DNA from: CAZXVW01 sp964644025
GTDB lineage: Bacteria > Acidobacteriota > Terriglobia > Bryobacterales > Bryobacteraceae
Length of the DNA: 12,428 nucleotides
Direction: 5' to 3'
Assembly: GCA_964644025.1 (NCBI GenBank)
Contig: CAZXVW010000133.1
Location: 1-12,428, forward strand
Position numbers and translations under genes: made by a program. A model generated the notes under the pieces. It made no database searches, was not told the origin of the DNA, and saw only the letters and a program-made list of their open reading frames with translations. Shown here in pieces: positions 6,626 to 12,428 of the stretch (the first letter of the stretch is position 1; every line of letters begins with the position of its first letter).

Positions 6626-7287
6626 ACGACGCGGCCGTCCTTGAGGCGGATCAACTTCCGGGCGCAGTCCATCACCATCGGATCGTGGGTGGAGAACAGG
6701 AAAGTGATCCCCTGGTCGCGGTTCAGGCGCTCCATCATCTCCAGGAGGTTGGCCGCGTTGGCCGAGTCCAGGTTGGCGGTCGGCTCGTCGGCCAGCACCA
6801 GGTCCGGCTCGGTAACGATGGCGCGCAACACGGCCACGCGCTGCTGCTGCCCGCCGCTCAGCTCGTTGGGCCGCTTGTCTTCCAGCTCCGCCATCCCGAC
6901 GGCGGCCAGCAGTTCCCGGGCGCGGCGGCGCCGCGTGGCCTTGGGAACCCCCTGCAGCGCGGAGGTGAATTCCAGGTTCTCCAGCACGGTCAGCACCGGG
7001 AAGAGGTTGTAGGACTGGAAAACGAAGCCGAGATGGCGGAGGCGGAACTCGGCCCGCTCCCCGGCCGGGGTGGCGGTGATGTCGACGCCGGCGATGCGGA
7101 TGGCGCCTTCGTCAGGCTCGTCCAGCGCTCCCACCAGGTTCAGCAGCGTCGTCTTGCCCGAGCCGGACGGGCCGACGACGGCGGCGAACTCCCCCTTGTC
7201 GAGCGTGACGGTCACGTCCCGCAGCGCGGGCACCGCGACGTGGTCCCGGTAGGTTTTCGATACGTGTTCGATTTCCACCATTCCCAT
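6622..7287 (-). CDS. ABC transporter ATPase, LolD/MacB type
   Basis: 221 residues, normal for this class. It hydrolyses ATP on the cytoplasmic face to drive the FtsX-type permease encoded just upstream. All motifs are intact: Walker A GPSGSGKT (39-46), Q-loop Gln91 in FQSYNLFP, signature LSGGQ (143-147) followed by QQRV, Walker B LVLADE (163-168), D-loop NLD (172-174) and switch His201 in STHD. The start at 7287 has AGGAGG 5 nt upstream, inside the end of the permease gene; an in-frame ATG two codons later is also possible. It begins 9 nt after the permease stop and overlaps the beta-barrel gene by 4 nt. The motif set matches LolD, MacB and FtsE-like ATPases, which act on lipoproteins, lipids or periplasmic partners rather than moving solutes through a channel. 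Confidence 0.96.
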   Translation of the reverse strand: MGMVEIEHVSKTYRDHVAVPALRDVTVTLDKGEFAAVVGPSGSGKTTLLNLVGALDEPDEGAIRIAGVDITATPAGERAEFRLRHLGFVFQSYNLFPVLTVLENLEFTSALQGVPKATRRRRARELLAAVGMAELEDKRPNELSGGQQQRVAVLRAIVTEPDLVLADEPTANLDSANAANLLEMMERLNRDQGITFLFSTHDPMVMDCARKLIRLKDGRVV

Positions 7288-7296
7288 TTCTTCCTC

Positions 7297-8529
7297 CTAG
7301 ACGTGCCGGATCGCCTCGACCGGGCGCAGCCGGGCCGCGTGCAGGGCCGGATACAGCGCCACCAGCATGACGACGATCAGAACCGAAAGATTCGACAGGA
7401 CCAGATTGGCGGCGGTCAGCTTGGGGTAGGCGATGGGGCTGGTCATGCCGAAAGCCGCCGCGCCCTCGGCCCATTGGGCCAGGTTGATCCCGGCCGAGCC
7501 GTAATAAACAGTCAGCGCGCACCCCAGCGTCCCGCCGATCAGCACCGAAACCAGCCCCAGGAAAGCCGCCTCCTGGACCACCAGGTTTACTACCTGGCGC
7601 GGTTTCATGCCGAGTGACATCATCACGCCGAACTCCCGCACCCGCTCCAGTACGGACATCAGGATCGTGTTCAGAATGCCGACCGAGATGACGATGAACA
7701 GGATCACGACGATGATGTAGAAGAAGGCGTCATCGAGCTGGATGAACTGCTGGATATATGGCTCGATCACGTACCAGGGCAGAACCTCGACCCCGCTGCC
7801 GGCCAGCTCCGCCTCCAGCATTTGCTGGTAGCGGTCTACTTCATGGGAGGAGCTGACCAGCAGCGCGGCTTCGGTCAGGCGGCCCTCCAGGGCGAACAGC
7901 GACTGGGCGTCGCGCCGCAACAAGTACACCATGCCGCGGTCGATTTCCGGGGAGCCGGAACGGAAGATTCCGGTAATGCGGTATTTTTCGCCGCCCATCG
8001 AGCCGTCGGCCGCCTGGACCAGCAGAACCAGGCTGTCGCCGAGCTTCACCTGCAGCAGCTTCGCCAGCCGCTCTCCGATCAGAACCGGCTGGTGGTCCTT
8101 CGGGTCAAGGTATTTCCCCTTGACAACGCCCCGGTAGATGGTGGTGACGGTCTTCTCCTGTTCCGGATCGACGCCGACGATGGAGACGCCGGCCGAGTTC
8201 GCCGCCGTGCTGGCCAGCCCGTCACCCAGCACGCGGAACGAGTAACCGCGCAGGGCAGGCAACCGGCGAATGGCCGCTTCAACGCGCGCGGGGTCCGGCA
8301 GCGTCTTGTTGATTCCCGGATCGTCGTGATAGCCGCGGCGGTGAATCTCGATGTGCCCGATATGCGCGCGGACGGAATTGTCCACCATCTGCTCGTGGAA
8401 GCCGTCGCCGATGCCGCGCATGAAGATGTAGAACGCCAGTCCCAGCGAAATGGTGGCGATGGTGAGCACCGAGCGCCGCCGGTGGCGCCAGACGTTGCGC
8501 CAGGCCATGGATGGAAATAACATCGTCAT
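7297..8529 (-). CDS. ABC transporter permease, FtsX/LolE/MacB family
   Basis: 410 residues with the four-helix MacB/LolCE plan: TM1 about 20-40, a large periplasmic domain (about 45-265), then TM2 (269-291), TM3 (321-343) and TM4 (375-397), ending LRPVEAIRHV, the typical FtsX-family tail. The cytoplasmic loop VLERVREFGVMMSLGMKPRQ (293-312) is the usual ATPase-coupling segment. One permease gene is present, so a homodimer is expected, unlike the LolCE heterodimer. The start is ATG 8529, with GGAGG 5 nt upstream, and shares one base with the stop of the preceding gene (TGATG); ATG 8523 is an alternative. It would work with the ATPase downstream, passing lipoprotein or lipid from the inner membrane to the LolA-like carrier encoded upstream. 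Confidence 0.93.
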   Translation of the reverse strand: MTMLFPSMAWRNVWRHRRRSVLTIATISLGLAFYIFMRGIGDGFHEQMVDNSVRAHIGHIEIHRRGYHDDPGINKTLPDPARVEAAIRRLPALRGYSFRVLGDGLASTAANSAGVSIVGVDPEQEKTVTTIYRGVVKGKYLDPKDHQPVLIGERLAKLLQVKLGDSLVLLVQAADGSMGGEKYRITGIFRSGSPEIDRGMVYLLRRDAQSLFALEGRLTEAALLVSSSHEVDRYQQMLEAELAGSGVEVLPWYVIEPYIQQFIQLDDAFFYIIVVILFIVISVGILNTILMSVLERVREFGVMMSLGMKPRQVVNLVVQEAAFLGLVSVLIGGTLGCALTVYYGSAGINLAQWAEGAAAFGMTSPIAYPKLTAANLVLSNLSVLIVVMLVALYPALHAARLRPVEAIRHV

Positions 8530-9284
8530 CAAAACCTCCGTTTCAGGTTTTGCTGGGTGAAGATGCGCGCCGGGATCGGGCGGTCGAAGCGCAGTTGCTT
8601 GTATACGAGCAGCGTTTCGTGCCCGGGCTTGTCGACGGGGACCATGCGCCAGCGCAGCGGGTAGTTGCGGTCGCCGAGGCGGCGGATCTCTTCGAAGGTG
8701 AGCACCTTGCGCAAGCGGCCGCGCTCGTCGTAGAACTCCTGCTTGCGGGGCAAAGCGTCGGTTTTCCGGATGTCGAGAATCATCTTTCCCCACACGACCG
8801 CCGCGTCGGGCTTCGGCATGGCCACCAGCCGCCAGCAGGCGTCTCCCGCCGTGGTCACCTCGCCGGCGATGGAGTGCGTGTAGTCCTCCACCAGGCTGCT
8901 TTCCTTTACCAGGTCGTCATTGGTGAAGTCGCTGCCCATCCACGGCTGCAGCATCAGCGACGGCGGGATCTTGATGATGCGCTCCACCTTCGGCAGATAC
9001 AGCCACATGTTCGTCTTGATGCGCAGCGTGCCCGTGCCGCGCTCCTTGGCCGGGGCCGTGATGCGAATGAAGGTCTTATCCGGGGTGACCATCCAGAAGT
9101 CCATCTCCAGCGTCCGCTGCCATTCGGGACGCCGGACCGTCATCGAACACTTGCCCGTCTGGGTCTTGCCCTTGAGCGCCCGGTCGCACCGGCGGGCGAG
9201 TTGTTCCGCATCCGGCTGAGCGGTGAGGCGGGCGCCGCCCAACAGGAAGCCCGCCAGCAGGGCAGGGAAGTCACGCCGGCGCAT
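8529..9284 (-). CDS. LolA-like outer-membrane lipoprotein-sorting family protein, periplasmic
   Basis: 251 residues. The N-terminus MRRRDFPALLAGFLLGGARLTAQ is an export signal with a twin arginine. The body carries the landmarks of the LolA_like 'outer membrane lipoprotein-sorting' family: MWLYLP (93-98), the PPSLMLQPWMGSDFTNDDL segment (107-125) and a C-terminal half of beta strands. These form a LolA/LolB-like half-barrel with a lipid-binding cavity. Classic LolA is about 200 residues; the extra length fits the family found beside RND or ABC exporters. Start 9284 is chosen because GGAGG lies 5 nt upstream; an earlier in-frame ATG (9341) would bury the leader. It overlaps the TetR gene by 14 nt and touches the permease gene, so it is the periplasmic shuttle of this operon. 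The cargo is unknown. Confidence 0.88.
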   Translation of the reverse strand: MRRRDFPALLAGFLLGGARLTAQPDAEQLARRCDRALKGKTQTGKCSMTVRRPEWQRTLEMDFWMVTPDKTFIRITAPAKERGTGTLRIKTNMWLYLPKVERIIKIPPSLMLQPWMGSDFTNDDLVKESSLVEDYTHSIAGEVTTAGDACWRLVAMPKPDAAVVWGKMILDIRKTDALPRKQEFYDERGRLRKVLTFEEIRRLGDRNYPLRWRMVPVDKPGHETLLVYKQLRFDRPIPARIFTQQNLKRRF

Positions 9285-9921
9285 GAGCACCTCCGGTCCC
9301 CGGCTCGCTGGCCGGCGCCTTGAGGCCACGCAGAAAAACATCGATAAACGCCAGGCCCGCTTTCATCGGGTCCATCTCCTTGTCGAACCACGCTTGCAGG
9401 AACAGACCGTCGAAGGAACCCACCAGGACGGCGGCGGTGGATTCCACGTCCACGTTCCGGCTGAACTCGCCGCTCAGAATCCCTCGCTGGATCAAAGCGC
9501 TGAAGAAGCGCCGGAACCTGTCGTACATTTCCCGGAACATGACCCCGATGCGGTCGCGCATCTGCGAGGAAGCCGAGGCGGCCCAGAATTCGAAGGTCAG
9601 CGGGAAGAGCTCCTCGACCTGGCCGGCCAGCGCACACGCCGCCCGCACGGCCTCACGGATCTCCTCGGCGGCACTGGCGGAGGGCCGCCGGGTCTGGGCT
9701 TGCAAGGCATCGAAGTACTGCTTGATGTAAGCATCGAAGACTGCCAGGAACAGCTCCTGCTTGCTGTTGAAGTATTCATAGACGGTGCCCTTGCCAATGC
9801 CGGCGCTGGCGGCGACGTCGTCTATCTTGGTTGCGTTGTACCCTTTCCGCGCGAAGACCACGCTGGCGTGGTGGATGATCTGCCGCGCCTTTTCCTCCCG
9901 ATCGACAATCCGGGGAGCCAT
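9271..9921 (-). CDS. TetR-family transcriptional repressor, first gene of the envelope operon
   Basis: 216 residues. The N-terminal helix-turn-helix (about 29-55) has the classic pattern TKIDDVAASAGIGKGTVYEYF followed by KQELF. The rest (60-205) is the all-alpha dimerisation and ligand pocket; residues 104-114 (EELFPLTFEFW) are hydrophobic, suiting a lipophilic inducer. Start ATG 9921 has GGGAGGA upstream; the longer in-frame start at 9975 would place codons across operator-like DNA. It is co-transcribed with, and overlaps by 14 nt, the LolA-like gene. Two palindromes upstream (9942-9959, 9995-10012) have the look of its binding sites, so autorepression of the whole operon is expected. The inducer may be the transported lipid or a membrane-stress molecule (inferred). 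Confidence 0.94.
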   Translation of the reverse strand: MAPRIVDREEKARQIIHHASVVFARKGYNATKIDDVAASAGIGKGTVYEYFNSKQELFLAVFDAYIKQYFDALQAQTRRPSASAAEEIREAVRAACALAGQVEELFPLTFEFWAASASSQMRDRIGVMFREMYDRFRRFFSALIQRGILSGEFSRNVDVESTAAVLVGSFDGLFLQAWFDKEMDPMKAGLAFIDVFLRGLKAPASEPGTGGAHAPA

Positions 9922-9941
9922 AATGATCCTCCCGTACTCTG

Positions 9942-9959
9942 TGACTGACCAGTCGGTCA
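9942..9959. promoter_or_regulatory. second, imperfect TetR operator copy
   Basis: TGACTGACCAGTCGGTCA. The left half is identical to the perfect operator at 9995; the right half differs at two positions. Start-to-start distance is 53 bp, about five DNA turns, placing both sites on the same face of the helix. It lies in the 5' leader between the predicted transcription start and the repressor ATG, so it could act as a roadblock or support cooperative binding. Confidence 0.75.
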
Positions 9960-9994
9960 AGATGAGGCCCAACAAAAAGCCAAGCTGTTCCGCT

Positions 9995-10012
9995 TGACTG
10001 ACCGGTCAGTCA
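9995..10012. promoter_or_regulatory. TetR operator: perfect 18-bp palindrome
   Basis: TGACTGACCGGTCAGTCA is a perfect inverted repeat of 9-bp halves, typical in size and symmetry for TetR-family sites. It begins right after the -10 box of the leftward promoter and covers the predicted transcription start, so a bound repressor would block initiation. Confidence 0.88.
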
Positions 10013-10013
10013 T

Positions 10014-10042
10014 ATTATCCCCAATCTGCTCTCCCGTATCAA
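10014..10042 (-). promoter_or_regulatory. sigma70-type promoter of the TetR/envelope operon
   Basis: On the minus strand, TTGATA (-35, 10042-10037), a 17-bp spacer and GATAAT (-10, 10019-10014), each box one mismatch or so from consensus. The predicted start is near 10007, inside the perfect operator. The leader is about 85 nt to the repressor ATG at 9921. This is the best promoter in the window. Confidence 0.8.
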
Positions 10043-10440
10043 CCCTGAATTGGCTCCGGCCCGCAACAATCTCTGGATTCCCGGAGCGCCGGCGGCGGCC
10101 GAAACCGCTCCCGGAAAGCCGAGTGGCGGCGTCTTCAGAACGACAAGCTTCTATATATCAATAACTTGGGGTGTCCGGTCGGCTCGCCTCAGGGTGCGCG
10201 GCTGTATGATGCTATCAGAGCGGCCGCGGCTGCCGTTCGCACCGCTCGAAGCTCATTGACAGGCGAATCAATTCCTTCGCCGGCGGGAAGCAATGCCCTC
10301 TGGAGGGTGGGGGAACAGCTCGTCCAGGCGGTGATCAAGAGAAAAAACTCGAGGAACGAACCCAATTTTGACCCTCTCGGGCGGCCACTGCTCCGGCGGA
10401 GTCGGGCACGGAATTCTGTGCACCGGTCCGGCCGCTGCCT
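10043..10440. other. non-coding stretch between the oxidoreductase gene and the envelope operon promoter
   Basis: About 400 bp without a supportable gene. Short open frames here lack ribosome sites and family resemblance. It contains an AT-rich patch (about 10150-10165), a tight CCCTCTGGAGGG hairpin (10298-10309) and an A-run at 10345-10350 that reads as T-run on the minus strand. The inverted-repeat cluster at its right end is listed separately. No tRNA, operator copy or repeat array was seen. Confidence 0.5.
10381..10435 (-). terminator. possible terminator-like inverted repeats after the oxidoreductase gene
   Basis: Starting 6 bases past the oxidoreductase stop, GCGGCC (10381-10386) pairs with GGCCGC (10430-10435). 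Inside are CTCCG/CGGAG (10391-10401) and a GCAC/GTGC stem around GAATTC (10406-10421). No T-run follows directly, so termination is inferred from position and fold only. Confidence 0.3.
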
Positions 10441-11535
10441 TCAGACGTCCACTTCTTTCCACTCGACCGTACGGCCCTCGAGCATGGCGCGCAGCCCCAT
10501 GATCGAGGCCAGGGCGCCGAGCCGTCCTACTTCGGCGTTGGCGAACGGTTCCTTGTCTTCGCGAATCGCTTCCAGGAAGCTCTCGATGGCCAGCCGGGTC
10601 GCGTCCATGCGCCCTTCCTTGATATCCACCGCGTAGGAGACGGCGTTCTTGGCCCGGTCATAGAAGCGTCCGGTGCCCGTGTCCAGTGCGCCCTTGGAGC
10701 CGAAGACCACTTCACCAACCCCGCGCAGCTCGCCGACCGCATAGTAGATATGGCTGAAGCTCAGGTGCGCTCCGCCCGGATACTCGTAGGAGACGGTGTA
10801 ATGATCCATGATAGTGCGGCCAGGAGGATCGTTCACGTAAAGGTTCGTCCCGCCCATGCCGCAAGCCTTCAGCGGATGGCCCTGGAACATCCAGTTGTAG
10901 AGGTCGAACTGGTGCACGGCCTGCTCGACGATCATGTCGCCGAACTTGTCGCGCTGGAACTTCCAGGCCTGGTGGTGGGGCAGGTCGCGCGGGGTGTAGT
11001 ACTGGCCGCGGATGAACAGCAGCTTGCCGATCTGGCCCGCGTGGAGCCGCCGGAGCATCTCTCTCCGGCGGGGGCTGTAACGGCCTTGGAAGCCGATTTG
11101 CAGCTTGCCCTTGGCCTTCCTGGCCGCTTCCAGCACGGCGCGGTTGTCTTCCGGGGTGATGGCCATTGGTTTCTCGCAGTAGACGTTCTTGCCGGCCTCC
11201 AGCGCCGCGATAATCATCTCGCGATGAAGATAGCAAGGCGTGGCGATGAAGACGGCGTCGACGTCCTTGGCCTCCAGCAGGCGGCGGTAATCCTTGACGC
11301 CCTTCGGCTTGTCGCGGGCGGCCAGGCTGAGGGCCTTGTCGAGGTTGGCGGCGTTAATGTCGCACAGGTAGGTGAACCGGAGCCCGGGAATCTCCAGGGC
11401 GGTTGTCAGCAGCCGTGTTCCCCGGCCTCCCACGCCGATGGAAGCTGCCCTCAGGGTCTCGCCGCCCCGAAGCGGCGCCGAGGCCGCCAGGGCGGCCGAT
11501 GCGCTCATGAAAAATGTTCTGCGGTTGATCGACAT
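10441..11535 (-). CDS. Gfo/Idh/MocA-family oxidoreductase with twin-arginine export signal
   Basis: 364 residues. The leader MSINRRTFFMSASAALAASA has the twin-arginine pattern, suggesting the folded enzyme is exported with its nicotinamide cofactor by Tat. The Rossmann fold starts with SIGVGGRGTR (32-41); EKP (121-123), the family signature, and the catalytic-type His208 in EQAVHQFDLYNW are present, followed by the C-terminal alpha/beta domain. Family members oxidise or reduce sugars, cyclitols or their keto forms with NAD(P)(H), often bound tightly in exported members. Start ATG 11535 has GGGAG about 9 nt upstream; an in-frame ATG at 11583 would precede the leader awkwardly. It stands alone, leftward, but its type fits with the exported TIM-barrel proteins at 1584-3462, as in 3-keto-sugar pathways where such pairs work together. 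Substrate unknown. Confidence 0.92.
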   Translation of the reverse strand: MSINRRTFFMSASAALAASAPLRGGETLRAASIGVGGRGTRLLTTALEIPGLRFTYLCDINAANLDKALSLAARDKPKGVKDYRRLLEAKDVDAVFIATPCYLHREMIIAALEAGKNVYCEKPMAITPEDNRAVLEAARKAKGKLQIGFQGRYSPRRREMLRRLHAGQIGKLLFIRGQYYTPRDLPHHQAWKFQRDKFGDMIVEQAVHQFDLYNWMFQGHPLKACGMGGTNLYVNDPPGRTIMDHYTVSYEYPGGAHLSFSHIYYAVGELRGVGEVVFGSKGALDTGTGRFYDRAKNAVSYAVDIKEGRMDATRLAIESFLEAIREDKEPFANAEVGRLGALASIMGLRAMLEGRTVEWKEVDV

Positions 11536-11652
11536 ACGGGTTTCTCCCGCTGGTGTTGTATCACGAGTCGGCCGCCAATTCAAGCTCGCCCGGCGCGGCC
11601 TGCTTCCTGGCGCCGCTGCCGGGGCCGTGGATGAACCGCTTGGCGGCCTGCG

Positions 11653-11682
11653 TTGAGCATCATTGGCCTGTTGCGGGATAAT
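11653..11682 (+). promoter_or_regulatory. probable promoter for the acyl-AMP ligase-like gene (divergent region)
   Basis: TTGAGC (-35, 11653-11658), an 18-bp spacer and GATAAT (-10, 11677-11682), with a predicted leader of about 57 nt to ATG 11746. The same AT-rich core reads TATTAT on the minus strand, with a weak TGAACA 18 bp upstream, so the divergent oxidoreductase promoter may overlap it. Confidence 0.45.
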
Positions 11683-11745
11683 AAAATCTGCCGGGCTGAA
11701 TTGTTCACACCTATTTGATTGCCGGCAGCGATCAGCAGGCGGTGC

Positions 11746-12428
11746 ATGGCATCAGAACCTCATCACTCAAGGACTCCTGTATCTTCGCTCACGGAGTTGT
11801 TGCGAAGGCGCGCCAGCGAGCAGGCGGAAGCACCAAGGGAGGAAGTGCGTATCTCCGGTGGCCGGCGGCGCGGATACACGTTCCTCAAGAACGGATCTCT
11901 GGAGGTCTATCTCAGCTACGCGGATTTGGACCGAAAAGCGCGGGCGGTGGCAGCCGCCCTGGCGGAGACGACGCGCCCGGGCGAGGGCGTGCTGCTGCTG
12001 TATCCTCCGGGCGTTGATTTCCTGGCGGGTTTCTTTGGCAGCCTGTACGCCGGCGTGATTCCGGCGCCGCTGCCGCTGCCGGGCCCCAGAGGCGGCCTCG
12101 AAAAGCTTGCCCTGGTGCGGCAGGACACCGGCGCCGCCGTGGCGCTCACGGTTTCCGCGGTGGCGGAAGAGCCGGCTGCCGCCGCCGCGGCGGCCTCCGG
12201 CTTGCGTTTGCTCGCCACCGACGCCATTGACGAGAACCGCGCTGTATCCTGGCAGGGGCCGCGCACGGGTCAGGGCGAGCTGGCGTACCTGCAGTACACT
12301 TCGGGCTCGACCAGCGCGCCGCGCGGCGTGATGGTCAGCCACGGCAACGTCCTGCACAACCTCGCCAACATTGACGCCGGCTTCCGGCACACGGCCGCGA
12401 GCGTCATCGTCAGCTGGCTGCCGCATTT
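11746..12428 (+). CDS. fatty acyl-AMP ligase-like adenylate-forming enzyme (N-terminal 227 residues, cut by window edge)
   Basis: Activates a fatty acid with ATP to acyl-AMP, usually for transfer to an acyl carrier protein of a polyketide, peptide or lipid pathway. The frame is open from ATG 11746 to the right edge, about 227 codons of a usual ~580. Seen: SLTELLRRRA near 14-23, YTFLKNG followed by LSYADLDRKARAVAAAL (family N-terminus), GVIPAPLPLPGP, the ATP-binding loop YTSGSTSAPRGVMVSH (184-199, with Arg193 where acyl-CoA ligases have Lys) and NVLHN, ending WLPH, where FALs continue FHDMGL. These favour a fatty acyl-AMP ligase over an acyl-CoA synthetase. An AGGCGG ribosome site is 4-5 nt upstream; an in-frame TGA at 11716-11718 limits the start. 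It may begin a biosynthetic cluster to the right; the insertion that separates the two families lies outside the window. Confidence 0.85.
   Translation, partial: MASEPHHSRTPVSSLTELLRRRASEQAEAPREEVRISGGRRRGYTFLKNGSLEVYLSYADLDRKARAVAAALAETTRPGEGVLLLYPPGVDFLAGFFGSLYAGVIPAPLPLPGPRGGLEKLALVRQDTGAAVALTVSAVAEEPAAAAAAASGLRLLATDAIDENRAVSWQGPRTGQGELAYLQYTSGSTSAPRGVMVSHGNVLHNLANIDAGFRHTAASVIVSWLPH

Noticed and set aside
5693..7012. Plus-strand open frame of 439 codons across the outer-membrane and ATPase genes
   Set aside because: It spans two convincing minus-strand genes in antisense; no motifs, Arg/Gln/Gly-rich shadow composition.
8530..8793. 88-codon N-terminal extension of the ABC permease
   Set aside because: The extension is a shadow of the LolA-like gene; the true N-terminus with its amphipathic start and first membrane helix begins at 8529 with a ribosome site.
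9922..9975. 18-codon N-terminal extension of the TetR protein
   Set aside because: It would run through the second operator, lacks a ribosome site and adds residues not typical before the helix-turn-helix domain.
10050..10259. 69-codon plus-strand open frame in the 10043-10440 gap
   Set aside because: No ribosome site, no recognisable features, and it begins within the region upstream of the operon promoter; probably chance.
10255..10260. TTGACA, a consensus -35 box on the plus strand
   Set aside because: No acceptable -10 box 15-19 bp downstream and no rightward gene follows for about 1.4 kb.

Overview
The window looks like chromosomal DNA of a GC-rich Gram-negative soil-type bacterium, most likely an acidobacterium of the Solibacter/Bryobacter group. 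This is an inference from style: secreted xylose-isomerase-like TIM barrels and a secreted Gfo/Idh/MocA oxidoreductase with twin-arginine-type leaders, an outer-membrane beta-barrel ending in Phe, and short heptamer repeats between genes. No rRNA, tRNA, CRISPR array or intact mobile element is visible.

Left part (1-5258): a carbohydrate or cyclitol catabolism locus. An NAD(P)-dependent aldehyde dehydrogenase, cut by the left edge, runs leftward. Diverging from it is a rightward set of two sugar-isomerase/epimerase-type TIM-barrel proteins with export leaders and a thiamine-diphosphate enzyme that resembles IolD of myo-inositol breakdown. A good sigma70-type promoter (1394-1421) lies in the divergent gap. 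A small open frame with its own ribosome binding site precedes the first TIM-barrel gene. The ThDP gene is followed by an array of 7-bp tandem repeats (5264-5319).

Middle part (5465-10042, all leftward): a compact five-gene operon with overlapping or nearly touching genes. In transcription order it encodes a TetR-family repressor, a LolA-like periplasmic carrier of the outer-membrane lipoprotein-sorting type, an FtsX/LolE-type ABC permease, a LolD/MacB-type ATPase and an outer-membrane beta-barrel. Together they would span the whole envelope. The promoter is unusually clear (TTGATA, 17 bp, GATAAT). A perfect 18-bp palindrome covers the predicted transcription start, and a second imperfect copy lies 53 bp downstream, so the repressor very probably controls its own operon. 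This is the most interesting system in the window.

Right part (10043-12428): a roughly 400-bp stretch without a supported gene, then a leftward secreted Gfo/Idh/MocA oxidoreductase. Diverging from that is a rightward gene cut by the right edge, which encodes the N-terminal part of a fatty acyl-AMP ligase-like adenylating enzyme. This suggests that a lipid or polyketide/peptide gene set begins there.
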